A DNA stretch of 57,721 bases from SIAF01 sp046152955 (GCA_046152955.1 JBJXGA010000406.1:1-57721); one strand, 5' to 3'; shown: positions 1 through 8,031, numbered from the stretch's first letter. Numbers and translations: made by a program. Notes: generated from the letters alone by a model not told the origin.

Positions 1-306
1 CTCAAGCATGAAATTTTTCATATCGTCTACGACTTGCAGCAGCTCCCACAGGTTCCCAGTATCCACGCCTGGAGGCGCGGCGAGAGCTTCGAATACTGGC
101 ACCCCGGTCCCTATGGCGACGAGAAACCGCATTTCTTCGGATACTTCGACGACTCCGGCCGGTTGATGGCCCTCTTCTGTCAAAACAACGACATCGGCGA
201 CGGCTGGGAGCGGGAAGGAGAAGAGACCGAGTATTTTCACCAATTCTCCGAACGCTGGTCGTATCCGCTGGGAATCAACATCGTGACGTATGCGATGACG
301 CATTGA
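1..306 (+). CDS. DUF4159-type protein, C-terminal fragment
   Basis: The frame is open from the left edge to a TGA at 304-306, giving about 101 residues of a protein that starts outside the window. The stretch HEIFHIVYDLQQLPQVPSI, followed by FGYFDDSGRL and NNDIGDGWE, matches what I know of the C-terminal part of DUF4159 proteins, which are common in planctomycetes next to MoxR/DUF58 gene sets. The molecular role is unknown. The N-terminal part cannot be assessed. Family assignment is by motif recall only. Confidence 0.65.
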   Translation, partial: LKHEIFHIVYDLQQLPQVPSIHAWRRGESFEYWHPGPYGDEKPHFFGYFDDSGRLMALFCQNNDIGDGWEREGEETEYFHQFSERWSYPLGINIVTYAMTH

Positions 307-307
307 C

Positions 308-430
308 GGGGTGTGCCCAAATTCCCTGGCAGCCCTTCCGACGTAGCCACATTCGCCAGAATGTGGGTGATCGCTGCTCCGCCCACGTTCTGGCGAACGT
401 GGCTAACGCCAGGATTCACGGGCACACCCC
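308..430. repeat. Long imperfect palindrome (nested inverted repeat)
   Basis: Outer arms GGGGTGTGCCC (308-318) and GGGCACACCCC (420-430) are complementary. Inside them CCTGGC pairs with GCCAGG, and the core arms 343-368 and 381-407 (GTAGCCACATTCGCCAGAAT against its near complement) flank a loop of about 12 bases. The element starts just after the DUF4159 stop codon and could fold as one long hairpin in RNA or a cruciform in DNA. It has no T-run, so it is not a classical terminator. It looks like a REP- or MITE-like intergenic unit. Confidence 0.8.
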
Positions 431-529
431 ATTGAAGGGGCGCCAACCGACGATCTTGCAGTCCCCCACCGGATTGGGTATCTCTGAATGCAGCATCCCC
501 CTGACCGCTCAGCGGCCAGGCCGGACCCA

Positions 530-618
<89 letters not shown>

Positions 619-739
619 CTGGAAAAGTCGGTCGAGCCTGACCCCGATCCGAGCCGGCGCGACAGCGATCGCAATTGCAATTCCGTTAACATTTCCATGA
701 ATCGAACCGATAATTGAGCCATCTAGTCCCCGTCGGACA

Positions 740-770
740 CGCCGCAAGGCCTCCGGCGGGGTTCTGTTTT
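740..770 (+). terminator. Possible rho-independent terminator after tRNA-Ser
   Basis: CGCCG (740-744) and CGGCG (754-758) form a short GC stem around a 9-base loop, followed by GGGTTCTGTTTT. The stem is short and the T-run interrupted, so this is a weak call. Confidence 0.3.
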
Positions 771-784
771 GGTGGGCGTGTCTG

Positions 785-1039
785 GTGAGGCTCCCTATGG
801 ACGAAGAATCCAGACAGGTTCGGGCAGAAGAGGCCGGGTTGCGGCGGATCAGCGTGAGCGACTATGTCCGCACAGTGACCGTCGCTCAGGCACGTCGTGA
901 AGTATTGAGTGCGAAAGTCCAAACGATTCAGTTGAACCCCGGACGAGCAACTGGCGTTCTGGCAGGCGCTTCAGGCTCCAACGACGTTGACACCCCTGCT
1001 CAAAAGCGGCTGCGCAAATTGATGCGAGGCGAAGCGTGA
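785..1039 (+). pseudogene. Degraded DUF1778 (TacA-like) antitoxin
   Basis: The N-terminal part (AEEAGLRRISVSDYVRTVTV, then AQARREVL) fits the DUF1778 antitoxins that pair with GNAT acetyltransferase toxins. From 937 to about 1000 the annotated frame reads nonsense, while the next frame (from CCG at 939) reads PDEQLAFWQALQAP, the expected family sequence. The original frame then resumes with AQKRLRKLMRGEA. An extra C in the CCCC run at 937-940 and a compensating change near 995 explain this. ATG 797 and GTG 785 are possible starts. The toxin start overlaps the stop codon. About 20 residues of the toxin-binding tail are scrambled, so function is doubtful. Confidence 0.6.
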
Positions 1040-1107
1040 TGCCCGTCGCGTTTCCCGAGGGGTTTCCTTTGGCGACTCTCGAACGGACGCATCGCCGCAA
1101 GGCGTTC
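1039..1107 (+). pseudogene. Remnant of GNAT-family toxin (N-terminus only)
   Basis: An ATG at 1039 overlaps the antitoxin stop codon (TGATG), the usual coupling in DUF1778-GNAT modules. The first 23 residues (PLATLERTHRRKAF at the end) resemble the N-terminus of TacT-type toxins. After that the frame continues for about 95 codons without the acetyl-CoA binding motif (Q/RxxGxG/A) or any recognisable GNAT strand, so only the first part of the gene seems to survive. The identification rests on a short match and on context. Confidence 0.4.
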
Positions 1108-1529
1108 TATCAGCGCTGGGACTTGCAGGAACTGCTTGGATATCCTTATCGATTATTCCTGAGTACACAGACCCTGGAGGCGCTGATGAACGTGTCGTCG
1201 GTCCGTCGACCGGTGGCTTGCCGTTGTTGCAGTAGGCGGAAAGTGTGGAAGGGACAGGTCTCGAAACTGAAGTTGGCTCTCAACTGCAGGATTGCTTCGG
1301 AACCCGGTTCCAACCAGAGTATTTCGGTTCCCGTCACCCGATCGCTGAGTTGCCTGACTATGGACTTTATGGTGGTTGGTTGTGATGGGTAGGCCGAAGC
1401 GGCGGTACTCAGCGTAGTCCATCGGGTCTCGGCTCGTAACATCGGACCATGACGGAGCAGGATATAAAGGCATGGGGTTTTGCCATAAAACCAAGGGACA
1501 ATGCATGATATGTTCGACATGCCACTCCG
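1108..1529. other. Non-coding stretch, no recognisable gene
   Basis: Open frames cross this stretch on both strands, but none shows a known motif or consistent codon use. It probably holds eroded sequence between the decayed toxin remnant and the repeats that begin near 1530. Confidence 0.5.
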
Positions 1530-1640
1530 TCCGGGGGTGACGGACCAAGTGACGGACCAGGTGACGGACCAGGCCCGGCGAACGGTGTGGCGTGAGCCCG
1601 CCGGTCTCGTTGGCACTCCTGGCTACCCGCCGTAGCCGAC
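1530..1640 (+). repeat. Partial copy (C) of dispersed repeat with 12-bp units
   Basis: About three units of GTGACGGACCAG occur in tandem at 1538-1575. They are followed by GAACGGTGTGGCGTGAGCCC and GCCGGTCTCGTTGG, which parallel the sequence after the 12-bp units in the two longer copies (near 1970-2005 and, inverted, 51310-51350). Just after comes GCCGACGCAGCCTGCGGCGGC, a small hairpin also seen at 49241. Confidence 0.6.
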
Positions 1641-1696
1641 GCAGCCTGCGGCGGCGACCGCCCCCCGCACCATGCAGCACAAATCCATCCCGACCC

Positions 1697-2143
1697 CACA
1701 TGGGCCAGACCGGCCAGCTTACGCTGGGCCGTTCGCCGCGCGCTATGCCCCACGAATCCCTCCCAACACCACACCCAAACCGCCATCGGTTCACTTGACA
1801 CTTGACCCGCCGTGGCCCACCAGCTCATGAAGGCATCCTGACACATTCGCAAACCCCAGCAATTCCACAGGTTGCGGCATTCGCCCCGCGTTTGGAACAG
1901 ATGGCCCTCCAGATGGCCCACCTCGTGGCCCACCAGATGGTCACCCAGTTGGCACACCACCCCTGGGAGCGGCGTGCCGTTAGCCCATCGGTCTCGTTGC
2001 CAACCAATCGGCCAAGTACGCGATGTGTTGTCGCCTCAGAACCCGAGTACGAAGCGGCGGTGTCGTGCGGGGTGCGCATTTGTTGTTCAAGTCCAGCGTT
2101 CCCGGATTTCTGAGAAATCCGGCGACTTGGCGCTCGCCGCCGC
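1697..2143 (+). repeat. Dispersed repeat, copy A (inverted relative to copy B)
   Basis: This stretch of about 450 bases matches the reverse complement of 51120-51600 along most of its length. Shared blocks include GGGCCAGACCGGCCAGCTTA, CACAGGTTGCGGCA, a run of 12-bp units at 1898-1957, GGTCACCCAGTTGGCACACC, GAGCGGCGTGCCGT and a 3' end reading TCCAGCGTTCCCGGA then CGGCGACTTGGCGCTCGCC. Near 2095-2122 it contains the palindrome CCGGATTTCT-G-AGAAATCCGG. No transposase is visible. Several frames are open through it, but none looks like a gene. Confidence 0.8.
1898..1957 (+). repeat. 12-bp tandem repeat array inside copy A
   Basis: Five degenerate 12-base units: CAGATGGCCCTC, CAGATGGCCCAC, CTCGTGGCCCAC, CAGATGGTCACC, CAGTTGGCACAC. 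Because 12 is divisible by three, every frame reads a four-residue repeat through the array, which explains the spurious open frames here. Confidence 0.75.
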
Positions 2144-2261
2144 ATGCTGTCCGGCCGACATCCGGCCGACTTCACCTTGCGTCGTTGGCCCGGTTTTGGT
2201 ACTTACCCGCGCCGCGCAGGGAGTGCGCGCGGGCGATTCACCAAACCCCAGGGATCCGGGC

Positions 2262-3044
2262 ATGTCGAGTTACGTGGCTTCCATTTGGAAATGCCGCTAT
2301 TTTTGGGCGTCGCTGGTCCAGATGGACCTGCGGAACCGCTATCGGCGGAGCATTCTCGGCCTGGGCTGGTCGCTGTTGCATCCGATCGCCATGACGGCCG
2401 TGCTGTGCAGCGTCTTCAGCCGCGTGTTCGGTCAGGATCCGTTTGAATACGCTCCCTCGCTCCTGGTGGGCCTCTGTTTCTGGAATTTCATCACCTCCTC
2501 GACAAAAGATGGCTGCCAGAGCCTGTTCCAGGGGGAGAAATACATTCGCCAGTACCCGGCGCCGATGGCGATTTACCCGCTGCGGACGGTGCTGGGGGCG
2601 TCGTTTCACTTTCTCGTGGCGCTGGCCGTGGTGCTCGTGCTGCGGTTCAGCTTCAAGGGGTTTGACGGCTGGGTGACGCTGGCCAGTCTGGGACCGGCAC
2701 TGGTGTTGTTGTTGATTCTGGGATGGTCGCTGGCAGTTCTGGCGGGATTCAGCACCGCCTACTTTCCCGACGTGCTGCACCTGTCGGAGGTCGGCCTGCA
2801 GATACTGTTTTACGCGACTCCGATCATCTATCCCGCGGACGTGCTACGGAACAAGGGGCTGGGCTGGATCGTCGATTACAATCCGCTGGCGTCGTTCGTG
2901 CAAATGCTCCGTCAACCGTTGCTCCACGGACAATGGCCCGACCTGAACACGGTGGGGATGGCCGTTCTGGCCACCAGTTGCATGGCGGCCGCCGCGGTTT
3001 TCACGCTGGTTCGGAATGAAAAACAGATCATCTTCCAATTGTAA
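2262..3044 (+). CDS. ABC-2 type polysaccharide/lipid export permease
   Basis: A 260-residue membrane protein with about six hydrophobic segments. The N-terminal signature QMDLRNRYRRSILGLGWSLL and the late motif ILFYATPIIYPADVL, followed by NPLASFV, are typical of the TagG/KpsM/Wzm family, which flips undecaprenyl-linked polysaccharides or O-antigen across the inner membrane. ATG 2262 was chosen because the family signature begins within 25 residues. The next gene, 90 bases on, encodes the matching ATPase, so the two form a complete half-transporter pair. The substrate is unknown; no glycosyltransferase lies nearby. A dispersed repeat ends about 120 bases upstream and may supply or disrupt the promoter. 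Confidence 0.88.
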   Translation: MSSYVASIWKCRYFWASLVQMDLRNRYRRSILGLGWSLLHPIAMTAVLCSVFSRVFGQDPFEYAPSLLVGLCFWNFITSSTKDGCQSLFQGEKYIRQYPAPMAIYPLRTVLGASFHFLVALAVVLVLRFSFKGFDGWVTLASLGPALVLLLILGWSLAVLAGFSTAYFPDVLHLSEVGLQILFYATPIIYPADVLRNKGLGWIVDYNPLASFVQMLRQPLLHGQWPDLNTVGMAVLATSCMAAAAVFTLVRNEKQIIFQL

Positions 3045-3134
3045 ACTCGCCGCGGGGGCGCCGGGCCCCGGAACCGGTCCCGCAGCTCCCTCCGCACTCC
3101 GCCTGTCGGCAGCACTCACACAGATCGCGGTGGC

Positions 3135-3902
3135 ATGACCTCCATCGACCTCGACCACGTCAGCCTGGTATTTCGCGTCCGACAAAACCGTCGGATTGCG
3201 CTCAAGGACTTCATCGTCAAGCGGATGTTCCTTCGCTCGGTGAATCCCTTCATGGAAGTCCGCGCGCTGCAGAATATCAATCTGCAGATTCGCGAGGGGG
3301 ACCGGTTGGGGATTATCGGACACAACGGGGCGGGCAAAAGTACGATGCTCAAGCTGTTGGGAGGCATCTATCCCCCAACGGGGGGGAAATTGACCGTCCA
3401 GGGTGAAGTCAGTTCGCTGTTCGACCTGTCGCTGGGTTTTGAACCGGAAGCGAGCGGCTGGGAGAACATCGCCTACCGGGGGTATTTGCAGGGGGAAACC
3501 CCGCGGACGCTGAGGGAAAAGCTCCCGGAAATTGCCGCCTTCAGCGAACTGGGGGAATTTCTCGACAATCCGGTCCGCCACTATTCCAATGGGATGCTCG
3601 TCCGCCTGGCGTTTGCCGTGGCGACCGCCATCGACCCGGAAATTCTGCTGGTGGACGAAGTGCTGAGCGCCGGCGACATGGCGTTTCAGAAGAAAGCACG
3701 GAAACGGATGGAAGATATGATCGACAAGGCGCGGCTGATCGTGATGGTCAGCCACGACATGCCGGCGCTGCTGAAATTCTGCAATCGCGCGATCTGGCTG
3801 GACCGCGGAGAAATGCGGATGATCGGCAAACCGCAGGAAGTGATCGCGGCGTACACGGCGGCGATGAGCGCGCCGGGGGTGTCGCTCCCGGCGGCAGCGT
3901 GA
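3135..3902 (+). CDS. ABC transporter ATPase, TagH/KpsT/Wzt type
   Basis: 255 residues. Walker A GHNGAGKST is at 62-70, the signature YSNGM (variant of LSGGQ, usual for this family) at 150-154, Walker B ILLVDE at 170-175 and the H-loop His at 207 (MVSHDM). The N-terminal extension before the fold (DFIVKRMF) is typical of polysaccharide exporters. There is no C-terminal O-antigen-binding domain as in long Wzt proteins, so the substrate is probably recognised by the permease. It pairs with the permease upstream and powers export across the cytoplasmic membrane. Confidence 0.9.
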   Translation: MTSIDLDHVSLVFRVRQNRRIALKDFIVKRMFLRSVNPFMEVRALQNINLQIREGDRLGIIGHNGAGKSTMLKLLGGIYPPTGGKLTVQGEVSSLFDLSLGFEPEASGWENIAYRGYLQGETPRTLREKLPEIAAFSELGEFLDNPVRHYSNGMLVRLAFAVATAIDPEILLVDEVLSAGDMAFQKKARKRMEDMIDKARLIVMVSHDMPALLKFCNRAIWLDRGEMRMIGKPQEVIAAYTAAMSAPGVSLPAAA

Positions 3903-3951
3903 GGGTTGCGTCCCCCTGTGGCGTTCGGAATTGGCAATCCTGTCGCGAGAC

Positions 3952-3980
3952 TTGACCTCGCCGAGCCGGGGCGGTACATT
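3952..3980 (+). promoter_or_regulatory. Sigma-70-like promoter for the str operon
   Basis: TTGACC (3952-3957), a 17-base spacer and TACATT (3975-3980). It would start transcription near 3987, leaving a leader of about 120 bases before rpsL. It lies in the only sizeable gap between the ABC ATPase and rpsL. Confidence 0.6.
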
Positions 3981-4109
3981 TTCCGTTTCCGCGTTTGCCG
4001 GCCGCAGGCGCGGGGATGAGGTTTCGGTGCGCGTTTAGCGGGCGATGGCCTGCTCCCGGACGCCCGATGCGCCTGATGGGCGGCCCTGTTTTTCCCGCAG
4101 ATTTTCGAT

Positions 4110-4484
4110 ATGCCAACGATCAATCAACTGGTACGCAAACCGCGCGTTATTCAGAAGGCGCGCACGAAAACTCCGGTTCTGGAGGGGTGCCCGCAAAAGC
4201 GGGGGGTGTGCCTGCAAGTCAAAACCGTGACTCCCAAAAAGCCGAACTCGGCGCTTCGGAAGGTCGCCCGCGTGCGGCTCTCCAACGGCAAGGAAGTCAC
4301 CGCGTATATCCCCGGTGAAGGGCATAATTTGCAGGAACACTCGATCGTCCTCGTCCGCGGGGGCCGCGTTCGCGACCTTCCCGGCGTGCGGTACAAAATC
4401 ATCCGCGGCGTTCTGGATACCCTGGGGGTGGCCGATCGCAAGCAAGCCCGCAGCCGGTACGGCGCCAAACGGGCCAAGAAATAG
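4110..4484 (+). CDS. rpsL: 30S ribosomal protein S12
   Basis: 124 residues, the normal length, aligning without gaps to E. coli S12 from memory. It carries the decoding-centre loop TPKKPNSALRK (Lys43) and RGGRVRDLPGVRY. Position 88, Lys in E. coli, is Arg here (codon CGC at 4371-4373). The K88R change is a known streptomycin-resistance substitution in other bacteria, so this protein may confer natural tolerance. S12 sits at the A site and controls decoding accuracy. It is the first gene of the str operon, followed by rpsG after 112 bases. Confidence 0.98.
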   Translation: MPTINQLVRKPRVIQKARTKTPVLEGCPQKRGVCLQVKTVTPKKPNSALRKVARVRLSNGKEVTAYIPGEGHNLQEHSIVLVRGGRVRDLPGVRYKIIRGVLDTLGVADRKQARSRYGAKRAKK

Positions 4485-4596
4485 TCATGCGGGTCTCGTG
4501 GTCGGCTGGCAGCCGGAGGACGAGGCCCCTCATCAACAAATTCTCACGGCGGCGCGCCGCCGACCCCTGACAGCGAAGCATTTTTGAGGTGAGACC

Positions 4597-5070
4597 ATGG
4601 CCCAACGTATGACCGCGAGCGCCAAACAGCTCAAGCCCGATCCGCGGTATCATTCCATCCTGGCGTCCAAGTTCATCAACTGCATGATGAGCTGTGGGAA
4701 AAAGACGGTCGCCCAGCGGGTGTTTTATTCGGCGCTGGACATCATCAAGGACAAAATCCCCGATCAGACGCCGATCGACGTCTTCACTTCGGCGGTCGAC
4801 AACATCAAGCCGTCGATCGAAGTCCGTTCGCGGCGCGTCGGCGGCGCCAACTATCAGGTGCCGACGCAGGTCAACAACAAGCGGCAACAGGCGCTGGCCA
4901 TCCGCTGGCTGCTGGAAGCGTGCCGCGAGAAGAAGGGGCGGGCCATGCATTTACGGCTGGCTGAAGAAGTCATGGCCGCTTATCGCCGCGAAGGGGCGGC
5001 GATGACCAAGCGCGAGAACGTCCACCGCATGGCCGACGCCAACAAGGCGTTCGCCCATTTTGCGTGGTGA
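4597..5070 (+). CDS. rpsG: 30S ribosomal protein S7
   Basis: 157 residues, the usual length. The conserved pieces KFINCMMSCGKKTVAQRV, NIKPSIEVRSRRVGGANYQV and KKGRAMHLRLAEE are all present. S7 starts assembly of the 30S head by binding the 3' domain of 16S rRNA, and in E. coli it also represses the str mRNA. A good ribosome-binding sequence (TGAGGTGAG) precedes ATG 4597. It lies between rpsL and the EF-G-like gene. Confidence 0.98.
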   Translation: MAQRMTASAKQLKPDPRYHSILASKFINCMMSCGKKTVAQRVFYSALDIIKDKIPDQTPIDVFTSAVDNIKPSIEVRSRRVGGANYQVPTQVNNKRQQALAIRWLLEACREKKGRAMHLRLAEEVMAAYRREGAAMTKRENVHRMADANKAFAHFAW

Positions 5071-5223
5071 GGGGACTGGGCGCGGGGTGTGGCAGACGGG
5101 TCAGGGAACGGCGGGTTCGACGCGCGGGGCGCTCCGTCCGGATCATTGGCGGACGCTCCCCTGAGGAGTCGGGCCGATTTGCGCGGGGCCAGATGTCCCG
5201 CGCCTCACACAGGTCGCCGCGCC

Positions 5224-7329
5224 ATGAACGCGGCGCAGGATGACATGGCCGCGATCGAACAGATCCGCAATATCGGCATCATCGCCCACATCGACGCCGG
5301 CAAAACGACGACCACCGAACGGGTCTTGTTTTACGCCGGGGCGTCGCATCGCATGGGAGACGTCGACGACGGCACGACCGTCACCGACTTCGATCCCGAA
5401 GAGCAGCAGCGCGGGATCACGATCTACTCCGCGGCGATCACCTGCCGCTGGAAAAACTGGCAGATCAATATCATCGACACCCCCGGTCACGTCGATTTCA
5501 CCGCCGAGGTCGAGCGGAGTCTGCGCGTGCTGGATGGGGGAGTGGTGATCTTCAGCGCCCGTGAAGGGGTCGAGGCGCAGAGCGAAACGGTGTGGCGACA
5601 GGCCAACAAATATGGTGTGCCCCGAATCTGTTTCATCAACAAGATGGACCGCATCGGCGCCGATTTTACACGGACGTTTCAACAGATTCAGGAGCGGCTG
5701 TCGGCCAATCCGGTCGCCACGCACATCCCCATCGGACGGGGGGCGGCCCCCGATCCGGCGGCGTTCCGCGGGATCATCGACCTGATCGAGATGCAGGCGC
5801 TGTACTTCGACGAAGCCTCGCAGGGGGCCCAGATCAAGGTCGCGGAAATTCCCGAAGAATGCCGCGCCGAAGCGGCACTGTGGCGCGGGAAACTGCTGGA
5901 GCAGGTGGCTCTGCTCGATGATGCGGTGTTCGCCAAGTACATCGAAGAGCAACCGATCGAACCGGCGGAGATTCGCCGGTTGTTGCGGGCCGGAACACTC
6001 TCCGGCGCGTTGCAGCCGGTGCTGTGCGGTTCCTCGCTGAACTTTATCGGAGTGCAACCGCTCCTGGACGCGGTGGGGGACTATCTTCCCAGCCCGCTGG
6101 AGCGGCCCCCCGTTGTGGGCCACAACCCCGCGGCGCGCCGCGGAGACGGCGTCGAGACCCGCAAACCCTCGGACAAAGAGCCGTTTTGCGGCCTGGTGTT
6201 CAAGATTCAGGCCGATCCGCACGGCGATCTGTGCTTCGTGCGCGTTTACTCGGGAGTGCTCAAGAGCCGTTCCCGCGCGCTCAACCCGCGGGTCGGCAAG
6301 AAGGAAATGATCAGCCAGCTCTGGCACATCCAGGCGGACCGCCGCGAGAAAGTCGAAGCGGAATCGGCCACTGCCGGGGACATCGTGGGGATCACCGGTC
6401 CTAAAGAGGCGGTCACTGGAGACACGCTGTGCGACGGGAGCCATCCGGTCGCTTTGGAGAGCATCACCTTTCCCGAGCCGGTGATTTCGATGGCGGTGGA
6501 ACCCGAGTCGAGTGCCGACCGGAGAAAACTGGCGGAGACTCTGCAAGTTCTGGCGCGGCAAGATCCCACTTTCCGGGCGATCGTCAACGAGGAGACGGGA
6601 CAAACGCTGATCAGCGGAATGGGAGAGCTGCACCTGGAGGTGATTCGGCACCGGATGGAGCGCGATTTCAAGCTCAACGTCCGGGTTCACCGCCCGCGGG
6701 TCAGCTACCGCGAGACGATTCGACATGCGCAGACGGTGGTGGGGGAGTTTTCGCGGAGCAATCTGGGGGTGACGCAGTTCGCGAAGGTGACGCTGCGGCT
6801 GGAGCCGGCACAGGGGAGCGAAACAGTCACGATCGCCAGCGACCTGTCGCCAGGGGATGTGGCCCCCGCGTTGGCGCAGGGAATCGAACAGGCGATTCGG
6901 GATGCTTCCCAGGGGGCGGGGATGCTGGGCTATCCGTTGATCCAGGTCCGATTCACGGTCGTCGCGGTCCAGTTCAGCGAACTGGAGAATCCCGAAGTGG
7001 CGTTTCAGGCGGCGACGATCGACGCGGTCCATAAAGGAGTCGCGGCGGCGGGAATGGTGCTGCTGGAGCCGATCATGAAGCTGGAAGTCGTGACTCCAGA
7101 GGAGTTTCTGGGGAATGTCCATTCCGATCTCATGGCCCGCCGGGGAGTGATCGTGGGGACGCAGCAGCGGGGGGATTTGCAGGTGATCACGGCCGAAGCG
7201 TCGTTGGCCCAGATGTTCGGGTACTCGACACATGTGCGGTCGTTGTCGCAGGGAAGAGCGTCGTATTCGATGGAGCCGCTGAAGTACGCTGAGGCGCCAG
7301 CGGAGGTTTTAAAAGAGATGCTGGGTTAA
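5224..7329 (+). CDS. fusA: Elongation factor G-like GTPase, atypical domain IV
   Basis: 701 residues from ATG 5224. The upstream frame is open, but homology starts near NIGIIAHIDAGKTT. G motifs: AHIDAGKTT (21-29), RGITI (63-67), DTPGH (85-89), NKMD (139-142). Domains II-III look normal (ISGMGELHLEVI, then VSYRETI near 493-499). Domain IV does not: the SGGRGQYG loop of translocating EF-G is replaced by FSRSNLGVTQFAKV, and the GSYHDVDSSE loop carrying E. coli His583 reads VAVQFSELENPE. That resembles recycling-type EF-G2/mtEFG2 proteins more than canonical EF-G. It occupies the normal fusA slot of the str operon, and no tuf follows. It may be a translocase with unusual tip loops or a recycling factor; the name fusA is positional. 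Confidence 0.85.
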   Translation: MNAAQDDMAAIEQIRNIGIIAHIDAGKTTTTERVLFYAGASHRMGDVDDGTTVTDFDPEEQQRGITIYSAAITCRWKNWQINIIDTPGHVDFTAEVERSLRVLDGGVVIFSAREGVEAQSETVWRQANKYGVPRICFINKMDRIGADFTRTFQQIQERLSANPVATHIPIGRGAAPDPAAFRGIIDLIEMQALYFDEASQGAQIKVAEIPEECRAEAALWRGKLLEQVALLDDAVFAKYIEEQPIEPAEIRRLLRAGTLSGALQPVLCGSSLNFIGVQPLLDAVGDYLPSPLERPPVVGHNPAARRGDGVETRKPSDKEPFCGLVFKIQADPHGDLCFVRVYSGVLKSRSRALNPRVGKKEMISQLWHIQADRREKVEAESATAGDIVGITGPKEAVTGDTLCDGSHPVALESITFPEPVISMAVEPESSADRRKLAETLQVLARQDPTFRAIVNEETGQTLISGMGELHLEVIRHRMERDFKLNVRVHRPRVSYRETIRHAQTVVGEFSRSNLGVTQFAKVTLRLEPAQGSETVTIASDLSPGDVAPALAQGIEQAIRDASQGAGMLGYPLIQVRFTVVAVQFSELENPEVAFQAATIDAVHKGVAAAGMVLLEPIMKLEVVTPEEFLGNVHSDLMARRGVIVGTQQRGDLQVITAEASLAQMFGYSTHVRSLSQGRASYSMEPLKYAEAPAEVLKEMLG

Positions 7330-7364
7330 CTGACGGACTTGTTGTAAAAGGTGCCCGCAGTTTA

Positions 7365-7393
7365 TTGACAAACTTGGGGCGGGCTACTACGAT
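7365..7393 (+). promoter_or_regulatory. Consensus sigma-70 promoter for the S10 operon
   Basis: TTGACA (7365-7370) is a perfect -35, followed by a 17-base spacer and TACGAT (7388-7393). Transcription would start near 7400, about 76 bases before the rpsJ GTG. It lies 36 bases after the EF-G stop, so the S10 block has its own start. Confidence 0.75.
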
Positions 7394-7475
7394 GCTCCGT
7401 TTTCCGCCCGCGTTCACCATGCGGGAGGAATGGTGCAAGAGTGCTTTAACCGGTTTGGTGGGAAGGAATTTCGGC

Positions 7476-7808
7476 GTGGCTGGGAAGAAACAAGAGCGCA
7501 TCCGGATTCGTATGGAAGCGTACGACCACTCCGTTTTGGACCAATCGGCAACGGAGATCGTCGATACGGCCAAGCGGACCGGCGCCATCGTTCATGGCCC
7601 CATCCCGCTCCCAACGAGAATTGAGCGTTATACGGTCTTGCGCAGCCCGCACATCGACAAGAAGTCGCGGGAACAGTTCGAGATCCGAACGCATAAGCGT
7701 TTGATCGATATCATTCAACCGACCGGGAAAACCATCGACGCTTTGAACAAGCTGTCGTTGCCGGCGGGCGTGGATATCAAGATCAAGGCTTCGTCGGCGG
7801 GAAGCTAA
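7476..7808 (+). CDS. rpsJ: 30S ribosomal protein S10
   Basis: 110 residues from GTG 7476. This start gives the family's usual N-terminus (QERIRIRMEAYDHSVLDQS) and sits 9 bases after GGAAGG. The longer open frame upstream would read through the promoter. Conserved motifs HIDKKSREQFEIRTHKRL and LPAGVDIKIK are present. S10 is part of the 30S head and, in many bacteria, the NusB partner in antitermination. First gene of the S10 operon. Confidence 0.96.
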   Translation: MAGKKQERIRIRMEAYDHSVLDQSATEIVDTAKRTGAIVHGPIPLPTRIERYTVLRSPHIDKKSREQFEIRTHKRLIDIIQPTGKTIDALNKLSLPAGVDIKIKASSAGS

Positions 7809-8031
7809 CGCAATTCCGGATGGACTCGCCGCTGAGGCGACCGCCATGGTCGTCAACGGGCGGCTGAATGGGTAGTCGGTAGGGACGCCGCGTCGGGGTC
7901 GGGAACGGCCGATACGCGGCGGTTTGGGGTGGCGGCGCCGGGCTGAGCCGGGCGTTTGCCCTGATTTTTCGCAGATGGTTGGTTTGTGTCGTAGTGTCGC
8001 CGCAGGTTCGTCACGGTTGCAGGTGTTTGCC

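Noticed and set aside
308..430. Palindrome as rho-independent terminator of the DUF4159 gene
   Set aside because: No T-run on either strand and the stem is far longer than usual.
1802..2113. Possible small protein encoded by repeat copy A (four-residue repeat, ends SPAFPDF)
   Set aside because: A similar frame exists in copy B, but both are explained by the 12-base period of the repeat and there is no ribosome-binding site; kept only as a repeat.
5143..7233. Long open frame (696 codons) on the minus strand opposite the EF-G gene
   Set aside because: It mirrors the codon structure of a clearly coding plus-strand gene, has no known motif and is His/Arg-rich, as expected for an antisense shadow in GC-rich DNA.
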